A DNA stretch of 64,000 nucleotides from Hydrogenobacter hydrogenophilus (GTDB lineage: Bacteria > Aquificota > Aquificia > Aquificales > Aquificaceae). The position numbers and the translations under genes are program-made. The stretch is from the NCBI RefSeq assembly GCF_900215655.1, contig NZ_OBEN01000001.1:421749-485748 (forward strand), in the 5' to 3' direction. Shown here piece after piece: positions 26,257-34,940 of this stretch (the stretch's first letter is position 1; each line of letters starts with the position of its first letter). The notes under the pieces were generated by a model, which was not told the DNA's origin, searched no databases, and worked only from the letters and a program-made list of their open reading frames with translations.

Positions 26257-26529
26257 ATGGTTGCGTACAGGGTCTATGTAAGCGGTATTGTTCAAGGAGT
26301 AGGTTTTAGGGCATACACAAAAAACCTTGCGGAAAGCTACGGTCTTGACGGATGGGTCAGAAACATGCCAGATGGAAGAGTGGAAATTTTTGTGCAGGGA
26401 GACAAAGATTTAGTATGGGACTTTTTAAAAAGGGTATCGGATGGTCCACCCCTTTCAAAGGTGGAACTCATCCAGATACAGAAGGAGGTGGTAAAAGATG
26501 AAGAAAGAGGTTTTAGTATTAGGTATTAG
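26257..26529 (+). CDS. acyP: Acylphosphatase
   Basis: A 90-residue protein of standard acylphosphatase size. It hydrolyses acyl phosphates such as carbamoyl phosphate. The motif VSGIVQGVGFRAYTKNLAESYGLDGWVRNMPDGRVEIFVQG includes the catalytic Arg (GFR) and Asn (VRN). The 3' end overlaps the LysM/LytM gene by 32 bp. Initiation looks leaderless (TAAAAT, 6 nt spacing). Confidence 0.95.
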   Translation: MVAYRVYVSGIVQGVGFRAYTKNLAESYGLDGWVRNMPDGRVEIFVQGDKDLVWDFLKRVSDGPPLSKVELIQIQKEVVKDEERGFSIRY

Positions 26530-27907
26530 CGCCATCTTTGGCATTGCCTACGGTGTTGAATGCGAATACTACAAAGTGCAAAAAGGAGATACCCTTGCTA
26601 ACATAGCCAAGAGAAAAGGTGTCAGTGTTCAAGAGATACTGAAAAATAACAAACATCTTGACCCTAATAAGGTAAAAGTTGGTGATAAGATATGCATACC
26701 TGTTGCAGAAAAACCCAAGAGCAAAAAAGAGGCAAAGGCTAAAAAGAAGGAACAGGACTACGAGTACTACACGGTGCAGAAAGGAGCAAGACTCAAAGAT
26801 ATTGCCAATAGGTTAGGAGTGCCTTTAAAGGAGCTTGAGGCTCTAAATCCAGAGTATAAAAATAAGTTCTTAGCAAAAGGCACAAAGGTTAAAGTACCAA
26901 AGAGAGAAGCTAAAGGGATAGAGAAAGAAGAGGGTAATTACGAGTTTTACACAGTGGAGCGCGGTGCCAAGCTTGAGCACATATCAAAAAAGCTGGGCAT
27001 TCCTCTAAAAACCCTTGAAAAACTAAATCCTGAATACAAGGGCGTGTGGCTAAAGAAGGGCACAAAGGTTAAAGTGCCAAAAACCACTGTACAAAAACAA
27101 AAAGAAGAGAAGATAGAGTACGATATATACACCATCAAAAGGGGGGGAAGGCTCAAAGATGTAGCAAAAAGCTTGGGCATTCCACTCAAAGAGCTTGAGG
27201 CTCTAAACCCAGAGTACAAAAATAAGTTTTTGAGCAAAGGTACTAAGATCAAAGTACCCAAAGAAAGCTTGTCGGAAAAGAAAGAGGAAAAGAAAACTAA
27301 GCACTATGTGATGCACAAAGTCAGAAAAGGTGAGACTGTAAGTTCCATAGCAAGAAAGTACGGTGTATCTGAGGAAGAACTCATGAGAATAAACCATCTT
27401 AAAAGCAAGAAGCTCACAGCAGGCAGGCGTATAAAAATACCCGTTGCGGTAAAAGAACCCAAAGAAGAGAAAAAGACCTCTTTTAGTGAAAAAAGCTTAG
27501 AGCGTATACCTGAAGAGAGACAAACCGAGCCCACTGAGATTAAAGTTTTGAAGAAAAGCATACCCATGCCCGTTGATGGAAAGGTGGTAAAATCCACAAG
27601 AGGTGTGGACATACTTACCAAGTGTGGAGAGCCTATCAAAAGCGTTGATGACGGAAAAGTCATCTACAGCGGGGGAGACCTTCAGGCTTACGGCAACATG
27701 GTGATAGTGGAACACAAAGACTTTATATCCCTGTATGCTTACAACTCCAAAAATATGGTTAAAAGGGGTGATACGGTAAGCAAAGGACAGGAGATAGCAA
27801 GCGTAGGTAAAAAGAATAACTCAGATGAATGCATACTACACTTTGAGCTAAGAACCAAGGATGGAGTACCTTTAGACCCTACCGAATACCTCAAAAACAC
27901 TCAGTGA
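26498..27907 (+). CDS. Five-LysM protein with degenerate LytM (M23) domain
   Basis: A 469-residue exported protein. A signal peptide (VLVLGISAIFGIAYG) is followed by five LysM peptidoglycan-binding modules (about 24-68, 88-133, 148-193, 208-253, 268-314), the middle ones on an exact 180-bp period. A C-terminal LytM/M23 domain (about 355-465) begins MPVDGKVVKSTRGVDI. The zinc ligands of active M23 enzymes are missing: the HxxxD His is absent and the final HxH reads ILH. It is probably a non-catalytic NlpD/EnvC-type activator of amidases in cell division. The ATG has GGAGGT upstream within acyP. Confidence 0.85.
   Translation: MKKEVLVLGISAIFGIAYGVECEYYKVQKGDTLANIAKRKGVSVQEILKNNKHLDPNKVKVGDKICIPVAEKPKSKKEAKAKKKEQDYEYYTVQKGARLKDIANRLGVPLKELEALNPEYKNKFLAKGTKVKVPKREAKGIEKEEGNYEFYTVERGAKLEHISKKLGIPLKTLEKLNPEYKGVWLKKGTKVKVPKTTVQKQKEEKIEYDIYTIKRGGRLKDVAKSLGIPLKELEALNPEYKNKFLSKGTKIKVPKESLSEKKEEKKTKHYVMHKVRKGETVSSIARKYGVSEEELMRINHLKSKKLTAGRRIKIPVAVKEPKEEKKTSFSEKSLERIPEERQTEPTEIKVLKKSIPMPVDGKVVKSTRGVDILTKCGEPIKSVDDGKVIYSGGDLQAYGNMVIVEHKDFISLYAYNSKNMVKRGDTVSKGQEIASVGKKNNSDECILHFELRTKDGVPLDPTEYLKNTQ
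26761..27300 (+). repeat. Three tandem 180-bp LysM-encoding repeats
   Basis: Modules beginning at 26761, 26941 and 27121 are in exact 180-bp register. The stretches 26831-26870 and 27191-27230 differ at only 3 of 40 bases, and 26881-26900 and 27061-27080 differ at one base. This points to recent module duplication or gene conversion inside the LysM region. Confidence 0.8.
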
Positions 27908-28266
27908 TCGTCGATGTACTCTTTTATCCTTACAATAGTTTTTGACTGACCTTTGAGCACTTTCTTTACAGTTTTTATCTCGTATATTTGGTTATCATTC
28001 TTTATAACCTTAGCCCTTTCAAGTATGTCCCAAAGACTCTTTAACATATTGTCTATGTCTCTTTTCCTGTTGTTGGGAAGGACAAGAAGAACTTCCATGG
28101 AAAGCTTCCCTTCAAGAGGCTCTCCCTTATACTGCTGGCTTATCTCCCACAGAGCTCTAACTTCCCAGTTTTTCACTCTTGGGGGCTTGAACACCTTACC
28201 TCCCTTTTTTCTAACATAACGGTTGCTTTTTGGTACAGGCACCTGTGAAAGGACTATTTCTATCAT
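27901..28266 (-). CDS. rusA: RusA-family Holliday junction resolvase
   Basis: A 121-residue endonuclease that resolves four-way junctions. The RusA signatures are present: VPVPKSNRYVRK near the N-terminus, NNRKRDIDNMLKSLWDIL with two catalytic Asp, and KNDNQIYEI with the third Asp. RusA is a phage-type resolvase in most bacteria, but Aquificaceae carry a chromosomal one, and its resolvase activity in Aquifex is established. It overlaps the LysM/LytM gene by 7 bp and is divergent from uvrC, another repair gene. No phage genes surround it. Confidence 0.93.
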   Translation of the reverse strand: MIEIVLSQVPVPKSNRYVRKKGGKVFKPPRVKNWEVRALWEISQQYKGEPLEGKLSMEVLLVLPNNRKRDIDNMLKSLWDILERAKVIKNDNQIYEIKTVKKVLKGQSKTIVRIKEYIDDH

Positions 28267-28298
28267 TTTATAAACTCCACGCTTAAACTTAAATAATT

Positions 28299-29987
28299 AT
28301 GATAAGGTTGGAAGATATTCTGGCTATACCAGAAAAAACTGGGGTTTATCTATTCAAAAAAGGGGACAAGGTCCTTTATGTGGGAAAAGCCAAAAACTTA
28401 AAAGAAAGACTTTTACAGCACTACAGACAGAGTGAGAAAGACCAAAAAGAGAAAGCCATTATAGTAGAATCTGAGCGTGTGGAGTGGGTCATAACGAGAA
28501 ACGAGTTTGAAGCTCTAACCTTAGAAGTGGACCTTATACAGCTTCACAAACCCAAATACAATGTACTTCACAAATACGGTGGAGGCTATCCCCTCTTGCT
28601 TTTAACAGAGGATAAGTATCCCACACTGAAAGTAGTTAGGGGACAATCCCAAGGAATGGTATTTGGACCTTTCTTCAGCGTCGGTAAAGCCAAAAAGGTA
28701 AAAAGGTTGATTCACAAACTTTTCAAGCTAAGAACTTGTGATCCCATGCCTATCAGAAAAGAGCCATGCATGGATTATCACTTAGGGCTTTGCTGTGCAC
28801 CCTGTTGTGGCTATGTTAGCCATGATGAATACATGCTGAATGTGAAGTCCGCTACGAGCTTGCTTTCGGGAGATGTATCTTCTGTACTACCTGAACTCTA
28901 CCTTGCAATAGAGCGCTACTCTAAGGAGCTCAAATTTGAAAAATGTGCTCAGATAAGGGATCAAGTGCTGGCTCTTGAGAATCTCTCAAAGGGACAAAGG
29001 GTTTCTAACATTCCCATTCCCAACGCAGACATCTTTTATTCCATGGGTAAACTCTTGGGTGTGTTTTTAGTGAGGTCTTCCAAGCTTGTGGACAAACAGA
29101 TTATATTGCTTGACAAGGAAGAACAAAAGGAAGAAGTCTTACTTGGCTTTTATTACTCTAATCCTATACCCCATCAGGTAATTACTAACTTTGAGCTTTT
29201 ACCAGAAGTTAAAGAGTGGCTCGAAAGGAGAGGAAGAGTGAAACTAGACAAACTTACTGATAAGGCTCTTGAGGATATCATCAGGGAGAACATGGGCAAT
29301 CACATAGACCTTAACCTTCTTGAAAAAGAGTTCAGAGAAAAACTCTGTATGGATCTTCCTTCCATCATAGAGGGTTTTGATGTATCCCACTTTTACGGCG
29401 AGTATACGGTAGCATCCTGTGTGGTCTGGGAGAAAGGATACATGAATAAAAGAAGGTACAGAAGATACAGAATCAGGAGCGTGAGCAAGATAGATGATTA
29501 CGCATCTATTAGGGAAGTATTGGAAAGAAGAGCTAAAAGATTGAAAGCTGGAGAAGAAGTAATGCCTGATGCGTGGCTAATAGATGGTGGCTACGGACAA
29601 ATGAATGTCGCTTTAGAAGTAAAAAGAAAGTATCAGATGGACATAAAAGTTTTTGCCTTAGCAAAACAGGAGGAGATGCTTTTGTGTGAAGACGGAAAAG
29701 AACTGTGTCTAATAGACCACCCTATTCTGTACAGAGTTTTTGGGCTTATAAGGGACGAAGCGCACAGTTTTGCTCTTTCTTATAGCAGAAAGCTAAAGCT
29801 CAAAGAAGACACGCACCATGTGCTTGACCACATAAAAGGTATAGGTGAGGTCAAAAAGAGGATCATATACAGAAACTTTGAAAACCTCTATGAGTTGTTA
29901 AAAGCAGATGAAGATGTGTTAAAAAGAATGGGCATAAATCCAGCCATAAAGCAGGAGGTGAAAAAGTACCTTGAGGGTGATCAATGA
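28299..29987 (+). CDS. uvrC: Excinuclease ABC subunit C
   Basis: A 562-residue nucleotide excision repair nuclease that makes the dual incision with UvrB. The GIY-YIG domain is at the N-terminus (PEKTGVYLFKKGDKVLYVGKAKNLKERL), a UvrB-binding UVR motif is around residues 205-235, the RNase H-like domain holds FDVSHFYGEY and IDGGYGQ, and a C-terminal helix-hairpin-helix contains HIKGIGEVKKR. The Cys cluster CDPMPIRKEPCMDYHLGLCCAPC is conserved. It starts 33 bp from divergent rusA. Confidence 0.96.
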   Translation: MIRLEDILAIPEKTGVYLFKKGDKVLYVGKAKNLKERLLQHYRQSEKDQKEKAIIVESERVEWVITRNEFEALTLEVDLIQLHKPKYNVLHKYGGGYPLLLLTEDKYPTLKVVRGQSQGMVFGPFFSVGKAKKVKRLIHKLFKLRTCDPMPIRKEPCMDYHLGLCCAPCCGYVSHDEYMLNVKSATSLLSGDVSSVLPELYLAIERYSKELKFEKCAQIRDQVLALENLSKGQRVSNIPIPNADIFYSMGKLLGVFLVRSSKLVDKQIILLDKEEQKEEVLLGFYYSNPIPHQVITNFELLPEVKEWLERRGRVKLDKLTDKALEDIIRENMGNHIDLNLLEKEFREKLCMDLPSIIEGFDVSHFYGEYTVASCVVWEKGYMNKRRYRRYRIRSVSKIDDYASIREVLERRAKRLKAGEEVMPDAWLIDGGYGQMNVALEVKRKYQMDIKVFALAKQEEMLLCEDGKELCLIDHPILYRVFGLIRDEAHSFALSYSRKLKLKEDTHHVLDHIKGIGEVKKRIIYRNFENLYELLKADEDVLKRMGINPAIKQEVKKYLEGDQ

Positions 29988-30432
29988 AGTGAACTTTTTC
30001 AGCTACTTTTTTTCTTCTTTGGTAGCAGGGTATGTAATGATGGCCGTGGATATTATGATGGACGGTTTTCTGGGACTTTTTGGCACTTACAGAGAGTATC
30101 TGAACATAATAAAACAGTTTGGTATGTTTAATGGTTTTGAAGATGTGATCATGGTCTTGGGACACATGATAAACTCTGTGGTCCTTGCTCTTTTCTTTGT
30201 GCATCCTGCTGTTTATCGTAGACTACCCTTCAAAGGTGGCATAGCAAAGGGTATTGTTTTTGGAGCCTTTTGGCATGTGTGCGTCGTACTCTTTCTTTTT
30301 ATAACCTCCTTGGGTGGTGCTAAATTTTCTATAACTATGATGTCTGCTTCCCTTTCTAGCCAAGTTTCTTTGTTCCTCCTTCACCTTGTATGGGGAGCGG
30401 TGTTAGGTCTTCTTTACTGGCAAAAAGATTAA
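29971..30432 (+). CDS. Four-helix membrane protein, paralogue of the 36.5-kb gene
   Basis: An unrecognised protein of about 153 residues with four hydrophobic segments. It shares a pattern with the 134-residue protein at 36,531: an N-terminal GY(V/A)M..D..(F/Y)...FGLFG-like stretch, a central GI(A/V)KG...G.FWH block, and a C-terminal (H)LVWG...GLLY block. Possible starts are TTG 29971, GTG 29977 (both overlapping uvrC) or GTG 29989; the first is reported. The 3' end overlaps hisZ by 4 bp. Function unknown. Confidence 0.7.
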   Translation: MRVINEVNFFSYFFSSLVAGYVMMAVDIMMDGFLGLFGTYREYLNIIKQFGMFNGFEDVIMVLGHMINSVVLALFFVHPAVYRRLPFKGGIAKGIVFGAFWHVCVVLFLFITSLGGAKFSITMMSASLSSQVSLFLLHLVWGAVLGLLYWQKD

Positions 30433-31283
30433 AGCTCAAGAAGTCTATCCAAATAAACAGCACCACCTACTGCCGGTATGTCTCTTCCGAAAAGACTGTA
30501 AAGTTTGTCGTACCTTCCTCCTCCTGCTAAAGGATAACCAAGCCGTGGGTGAAAAACTTCAAAGACTATTCCCGTATAATAAGGTTGTAGCCTAATCTCT
30601 GACAGATCAAAGATCACAGGAATGTTCTCTAAGTACTCGGATATCTCAAGTAGCTCTTCACACTCCCTAGAGAACTCACCGTGCTTACTTGCAAACTCTT
30701 GAATCACCTCTTTACCACCTTGCATGTAGAGAAGTTCCGTAAGTTCTGTATAACTTTGTAGCTCTGAGAAGTTCTTTTCAAACATGGCTTTTATTATTCT
30801 GTGTTTGTCTGGATATTTTTCCAACATACGGTTTACTATACCCATATGACCTACATTTACCACAAAGTCCATTACAGAACACATCCTTAGGTATTCGCAG
30901 AGCTTTCTTATTACCTCTGCATCACTGTATACTTCTTTAACGCCCAAGTGTTCTATGCCCATCTGAAACCTTTCTAAATCACCCGCAAGTGAAAACACAT
31001 TTCCCCAATAAAAAACTTTTAACGGTAGTTCCAAGTGTCTTAAACTTGAGAGAAACCTTGCAAGACTTACTGTCCAGTCTACTCTAAGACTCAAAAAGCT
31101 ACCATCCTGACATGTCCCTACGAAAAAAGGTTTGTAGTGCTGAATGATAATCTTATGCTCGTGTTTTTCTATAGTAGGGAGTATAAGAAAATTATAGTCT
31201 TCAAACACTTGGCACGCCTTTAAAAAAGACTGTTTTAGCCTTTCAGAATCGTCAAAAGAAAAGAACCTTTCTTCAACGGGCAT
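30429..31283 (-). CDS. hisZ: ATP phosphoribosyltransferase regulatory subunit (HisRS-like)
   Basis: A 284-residue class II histidyl-tRNA synthetase-like protein without an anticodon-binding domain. HisZ forms a complex with the short HisG and gives it histidine feedback control. Landmarks are SLRVDWTVSLARF, FYWGNVFSLAGDLERFQMGIEHLG (motif 2-like) and the C-terminal GIVFEVFHPRLGYPLAGGGRYDKL. It is shorter than full HisRS (about 420). It overlaps the macro-domain gene by 11 bp. HisZ in Aquifex is established for the family. Confidence 0.88.
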   Translation of the reverse strand: MPVEERFFSFDDSERLKQSFLKACQVFEDYNFLILPTIEKHEHKIIIQHYKPFFVGTCQDGSFLSLRVDWTVSLARFLSSLRHLELPLKVFYWGNVFSLAGDLERFQMGIEHLGVKEVYSDAEVIRKLCEYLRMCSVMDFVVNVGHMGIVNRMLEKYPDKHRIIKAMFEKNFSELQSYTELTELLYMQGGKEVIQEFASKHGEFSRECEELLEISEYLENIPVIFDLSEIRLQPYYTGIVFEVFHPRLGYPLAGGGRYDKLYSLFGRDIPAVGGAVYLDRLLEL

Positions 31284-31764
31284 ATTCTCTCCACTTTTGA
31301 ACTAACTCCTTATCTACATCTACGAGGATCACCTTTTCAAGATTTACTGGTTTGAATTTTTCTATCTCTTCTATCATAGCCTTTGCTGCAATGTCCTTTG
31401 GAAGCCTTCCTACACCGGTTCCCATCCCGGGTATAGCTATACTTTTAAAACCCATCTTGTCTGCAAGCTCAAGACTTGCCCTCAGTGCCTTTCTCACCTT
31501 TTCCTCAGTGGTAGCCATCGCTGGCTCTTCCATGGTGGGTGCGTGTATAACTCCTTTAAAGGGAAGACTGCCTGCAGTGGTTATGATGGCAGAGCCTACA
31601 GGAATAGGAGCTTTACTGACCGCTTCCTCTTCAATGATACTACCGCCTGCCCTTTTTATAACGCCCGCGACCCCACCACCCATGTATCCAAGAGAGTTGG
31701 CTGGATTTACTATGACATCTGCCTCTACTTGTAGCAAACTGCCTTCTATTATAACTATCTCCAT
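31273..31764 (-). CDS. Macro-domain (ADP-ribose binding) protein
   Basis: A 163-residue single macro domain. Signatures are ADVIVNPANSLGYMGGGVAGVIKRAGG for the ADP-ribose pocket, the GSAIITTAGSLPFKGVIHAPT strand, and IAIPGMGTGVGRLP for the phosphate loop. Such proteins bind or remove ADP-ribose or O-acetyl-ADP-ribose; the substrate is unknown. The ATG lies 9 nt after the 3' end of tRNA-Arg, with no Shine-Dalgarno sequence, so its mRNA may arise by tRNA 3' processing. hisZ follows with an 11-bp overlap. Confidence 0.92.
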   Translation of the reverse strand: MEIVIIEGSLLQVEADVIVNPANSLGYMGGGVAGVIKRAGGSIIEEEAVSKAPIPVGSAIITTAGSLPFKGVIHAPTMEEPAMATTEEKVRKALRASLELADKMGFKSIAIPGMGTGVGRLPKDIAAKAMIEEIEKFKPVNLEKVILVDVDKELVQKWREYAR

Positions 31765-31773
31765 AACCCAAAG

Positions 31774-31847
31774 CGTCCCCGGGAGGAGTCGAACCTCCGA
31801 CCTCGAGATTAGGAATCTCGCGCTCTATCCTCCTGAGCTACGGGGAC
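31774..31847 (-). tRNA. tRNA-Arg (anticodon CCT)
   Basis: A full cloverleaf: acceptor GTCCCCG with CGGGGAC, D stem GCTC with GAGC, anticodon stem CGAGA with TCTCG, T stem GGAGG with CCTCC around TTCGACT. The anticodon loop TTCCTAA gives CCT (Arg, codon AGG). It is 74 nt with discriminator G, and CCA is not encoded. A TATATT at 31856-31861 ends 8 nt upstream, overlapping the mqnD stop region. Confidence 0.97.
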
Positions 31848-31861
31848 TAATACTTAATATA

Positions 31862-32698
31862 TCACACCTCATCAGAGAAAATTATCTTTGGAACTTCAGC
31901 TTTTATTATCCCCCTTTCTTTACCCCACTGAAGCATTAACCTAACTGCCTGTCTACCATCTTCTCCGTAATCTACAGTTCTTTGGTTCACGTACATACTT
32001 ACAAACTTCTTTGTTTTCTCTTGGCTATCCTTTATATCCCTTGCGTAATTCTTAGCATACTCTAAGGCTTTTTCTTGGTTAGAAAGAGCGTATTCCACAC
32101 TTCTTTTCATTACCCTTTCCACTTTCTTTATAGTTTCTACACTTAGGTCCTTTCTTACCACATTGCATCCAAGAGGTAAAGGTAGACCAGTCTTTTCTTT
32201 CCACCATTGACCTAAGTCTATAAACTTCAAAAGTCCTCTATCCTCATAACTTATCTGTCCTTCGTGTATGACGAGCCCTGCATCCACCTGCCCCTTTTCT
32301 ACCGCCTCCATAACTTGATCAAAGGGTAGAACCTCCTCGTAAAAGTCAGGTTCGTACAGCTTGAGTATCAGGTAAGCAGTGGTGAGCCTGCCTGGCACCG
32401 CTATCTTTTTACCTTTGAGTGTATCTAAGGGCTTCTTAGACACCACTATGGGTCCGTATCCGTCTCCTACACTTCCACCGCTTGGAAGCACAAGGTACTT
32501 GTCTGCAACATATGGGTATGTGTGAAAGGAGATGGCAGATATCTCGTAAGTTCCTTCAAAAGCGCATCTGTTTAAGGTTTCTATATCCGCAAGCATATGT
32601 TCAAAGGACAATCCTTCTGTGTCTATAAGTCCAAACACCATAGGGTAGAACATAAAAGCATCGTCCGAGTCTGGGCTATGAGCTATCCTGAGTTTCAT
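31862..32698 (-). CDS. mqnD: 1,4-dihydroxy-6-naphthoate synthase (futalosine pathway)
   Basis: A 278-residue periplasmic-binding-protein-like enzyme. It converts cyclic dehypoxanthine futalosine to 1,4-dihydroxy-6-naphthoate for (mena/menathio)quinone synthesis. Landmarks are the start LRIAHSPDSDDAFMFYPM, ADIETLN, AISFHTYPY, GRLTTAYLIL and VIHEGQISYEDRGL. Family MqnA is related but differs in the opening SPDsDDxFMF motif. TATAAT ends 8 nt before the ATG. tRNA-Arg follows 14 bp downstream. Confidence 0.93.
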   Translation of the reverse strand: MKLRIAHSPDSDDAFMFYPMVFGLIDTEGLSFEHMLADIETLNRCAFEGTYEISAISFHTYPYVADKYLVLPSGGSVGDGYGPIVVSKKPLDTLKGKKIAVPGRLTTAYLILKLYEPDFYEEVLPFDQVMEAVEKGQVDAGLVIHEGQISYEDRGLLKFIDLGQWWKEKTGLPLPLGCNVVRKDLSVETIKKVERVMKRSVEYALSNQEKALEYAKNYARDIKDSQEKTKKFVSMYVNQRTVDYGEDGRQAVRLMLQWGKERGIIKAEVPKIIFSDEV

Positions 32699-32706
32699 CC
32701 CAATAA

Positions 32707-32712
32707 ATTATA
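32707..32712 (-). promoter_or_regulatory. -10 box TATAAT for mqnD
   Basis: TATAAT ends 8 nt before the mqnD ATG, with no Shine-Dalgarno sequence. A divergent TATAAT (32726-32731) lies 13 nt away. Confidence 0.5.
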
Positions 32713-32725
32713 CATAAAATTACGC

Positions 32726-32731
32726 TATAAT
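32726..32731 (+). promoter_or_regulatory. -10 box TATAAT for the APC permease gene
   Basis: TATAAT ends 8 nt before the ATG at 32740. There is no Shine-Dalgarno sequence. The two divergent starts are only 41 bp apart. Confidence 0.5.
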
Positions 32732-32739
32732 TGAGAGAC

Positions 32740-34131
32740 ATGTTATGGAGGGATTTTTTCAGGAAAAAGTGTTATGCTGTGAATGAAGGGAGGTTTCCAA
32801 GAAAGCTTGGCCTTTTTGACTTAACTTTCTTAGGCATAGGTGCTATAATAGGCGCGGGTATATTTGTGATAACGGGACAGGCAGCCGCTCTTTATGCAGG
32901 TCCGGGTATAGTGCTTTCCTTCCTTTTGGGTGCTGTAGCTATAGGTATCAGCGCATTAGTTTATGCAGAACTCAGCTCAGCTTATCCCATATCTGGTAGT
33001 GCTTACAGTTATACATACGCAACAATAGGTGAGATAATCGCATGGCTTGTAGGCTGGAACTTGCTTGTGGAGTACGGAGTTGCTACCGCTGCAGTTGCCA
33101 CAGGATGGTCTGGCTATCTCCGTACCTTTCTTGAACAGAACTTTGGCTTTACTCTGCCCGTATTTCTTACAGGTGCCTACAATCCTGCAAAAGGTACAGT
33201 GGTAGACCTCTTTGCCTTGCTGGGTGTAGTAGCAGTATTTCTTCTTCTAACCATAGGCATCAAAGAAAGCGCTACAGTAAATAGTCTAATAGTGATCTTA
33301 AAGATAGCAACTCTTCTTACTTTTCTCTTTTTCGGTATAAAGTATGTGGACTTTAAGAATCTTGAGAACTTTCTTCCCTACGGATGGACAGGTGTTTGGC
33401 ATGCAGCATCTCTTATTATATTTGCTTATCTTGGTTTTGATGCGGTATCCACCGTTGCGGAAGAGACAAAAAACCCCACAAGAAATGTCCCACTTGGCCT
33501 TATTCTATCTTTAGGTGTGAGCACTCTGCTTTACATGTCTGTTAGTTTTGTCCTTGTTGGTATGGTCAACTACAAAGAACTCAACGTACCAGATGCCTTA
33601 GCTTTTGCCATGTTCAAGGTAGGAAACAAAGGTGTAGCTAACCTCATAGCTACGGGAGCAGTTATAACAATAACAAGCGTAATGCTCGTTATGGGGCTTG
33701 GTTTTACTCGTATAATCTACGCTTTATCCAGAGATGGGCTACTCCCCAAAAAGCTCTCCGCAGTTCACAGTAAGTTTAAGACCCCTTACATATCCACACT
33801 AACAGGTGGTGTTATACTATCTTTGCTTGCTGGCTTTGTGCCTCTTAAAGTACTGGCGGAACTCGTTAATATAGGTACTTTATTTGCATACTTCATGGTA
33901 GGTATAGGTGTGATACTTCTGAGAAGAAGCGGTGATGTTGCACCCACTTTTAGAGTACCCTATGCAAAACTCTTACTTCCCATAAACCTTTTTCTTCTGA
34001 TTTTTATCATGGGAGGTCTCCCCAAAGAGACTTGGATCAGGTTTTTCCTTTGGAACGCCCTTGGAATTTTCCTTTACCTTCTATATGGCTACAGAAATAG
34101 CAGAGCTCAAGAGAGGTCTTACGAACAATGA
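32740..34131 (+). CDS. APC-family amino acid permease
   Basis: A 463-residue protein with 12 predicted membrane helices. The first helix holds [21 protein letters not shown], the conserved GxG unwound segment that binds the amino group of the substrate. [27 protein letters not shown] is the helix 6 region, and LSRDGLLP the loop of cationic amino acid (CAT-type) transporters. ATG 32740 is chosen over TTG 32731, which lies in the -10 box. It overlaps the nuclease gene by 4 bp. Substrate not determined. Confidence 0.92.
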   Translation: MLWRDFFRKKCYAVNEGRFPRKLGLFDLTFLGIGAIIGAGIFVITGQAAALYAGPGIVLSFLLGAVAIGISALVYAELSSAYPISGSAYSYTYATIGEIIAWLVGWNLLVEYGVATAAVATGWSGYLRTFLEQNFGFTLPVFLTGAYNPAKGTVVDLFALLGVVAVFLLLTIGIKESATVNSLIVILKIATLLTFLFFGIKYVDFKNLENFLPYGWTGVWHAASLIIFAYLGFDAVSTVAEETKNPTRNVPLGLILSLGVSTLLYMSVSFVLVGMVNYKELNVPDALAFAMFKVGNKGVANLIATGAVITITSVMLVMGLGFTRIIYALSRDGLLPKKLSAVHSKFKTPYISTLTGGVILSLLAGFVPLKVLAELVNIGTLFAYFMVGIGVILLRRSGDVAPTFRVPYAKLLLPINLFLLIFIMGGLPKETWIRFFLWNALGIFLYLLYGYRNSRAQERSYEQ

Positions 34132-34661
34132 GAAAACTTTTTGTTTTGCTTTTTTTGATTACTTCTTTCTCATGCTTATCCCAAGAGAAGGTAGTTATAA
34201 CTCAAAATTCCAAAAACATTCCTTGCAAAGTGAGTAAGGTCGTTGACGGTGATACTTTCTATTGCATCGCTAATGGAGAAGAAATAAAGGTAAGACTTAT
34301 TGGTGTGGATACGCCAGAAAGCCACAAAAACCCAAAGGCACTAAGAGATGCAGAAAAAACGGGCATGCGCGTAGAGGATATTATTAAGATGGGCAAAACC
34401 GCCTATGAGTTTACAAAAAGACTAATACCAGAGGGCACCACTGTGTACTTAGAGACAGATGTACAACTTACTGACAGATACGGCAGAATACTGGCTTATG
34501 TTTGGCTACCTGATGGCCGCATGCTGAACGAAGTTCTCGTAAGGGAAGGCTACGCTCAGGTATACACTATCCCACCAAATGTTAAATATCAAGAGATTTT
34601 ATTGTCTGCTCAAAGAAAAGCAAGAGAAGAGGGAAAGGGCTTTTGGAATAGCAATTTTTAG
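34128..34661 (+). CDS. Secreted thermonuclease-family (SNase-like) lipoprotein
   Basis: A 177-residue protein. The N-terminus [15 protein letters not shown] is a lipoprotein signal with a plausible lipobox SFSC. The staphylococcal nuclease fold covers residues 35-175: [20 protein letters not shown] (catalytic Arg and Asp), [28 protein letters not shown] and the second Arg. It would degrade extracellular DNA or RNA. It is translationally coupled to the permease gene (ATGA). Confidence 0.9.
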   Translation: MRKLFVLLFLITSFSCLSQEKVVITQNSKNIPCKVSKVVDGDTFYCIANGEEIKVRLIGVDTPESHKNPKALRDAEKTGMRVEDIIKMGKTAYEFTKRLIPEGTTVYLETDVQLTDRYGRILAYVWLPDGRMLNEVLVREGYAQVYTIPPNVKYQEILLSAQRKAREEGKGFWNSNF

Positions 34662-34701
34662 GTGAGACAGAAAAGTTATTAAGTATCACAAAAGTCCCTC
34701 C

Positions 34702-34729
34702 TTGACAAGCTCATAAACAAGGATAAGAT
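34702..34729 (+). promoter_or_regulatory. Sigma70-type promoter TTGACA-16-TAAGAT
   Basis: A perfect -35 TTGACA (34702-34707) and TAAGAT (34724-34729), 16 nt apart, lie in the 90-bp gap before the CDGSH gene. AGGAGGT follows at about 34738. It is the clearest two-box promoter in the window and probably drives the CDGSH-pirin-methyltransferase operon. Confidence 0.65.
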
Positions 34730-34751
34730 AATGAGGTAGGAGGTGTAGGGC

Positions 34752-34940
34752 ATGGCAAGACTTGTAAAGCATGCAGAAAAAGGTCCTTACAAGCTTGAAG
34801 TTGGGGAGGAAACCTACTTTATATGCCAGTGTGGGCTTTCTAAGAACAAACCCTTTTGCGATGGATCTCACAAAAGGACGAAGGACGAAGAGGAGGGAAA
34901 GCTTTACATATATGACGAAAAGGGCAGAGTGGAGATATGA
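34752..34940 (+). CDS. CDGSH iron-sulfur domain protein
   Basis: A 62-residue protein. The motif [16 protein letters not shown] is the 3Cys-1His ligand set of the mitoNEET-type 2Fe-2S cluster. These small redox proteins move electrons or clusters. AGGAGGT precedes the ATG. It overlaps the pirin gene by 4 bp, so they probably act together under the promoter at 34702. Confidence 0.93.
   Translation: MARLVKHAEKGPYKLEVGEETYFICQCGLSKNKPFCDGSHKRTKDEEEGKLYIYDEKGRVEI

Noticed and set aside
26498..27907. Active M23 endopeptidase in the LysM protein
   Set aside because: Both zinc-binding motifs are missing, so only a non-catalytic role is supported.
27901..28266. Prophage remnant around rusA
   Set aside because: RusA is often phage-borne, but no integrase, terminase, capsid or att-like repeat is nearby, and chromosomal RusA is known in Aquifex.
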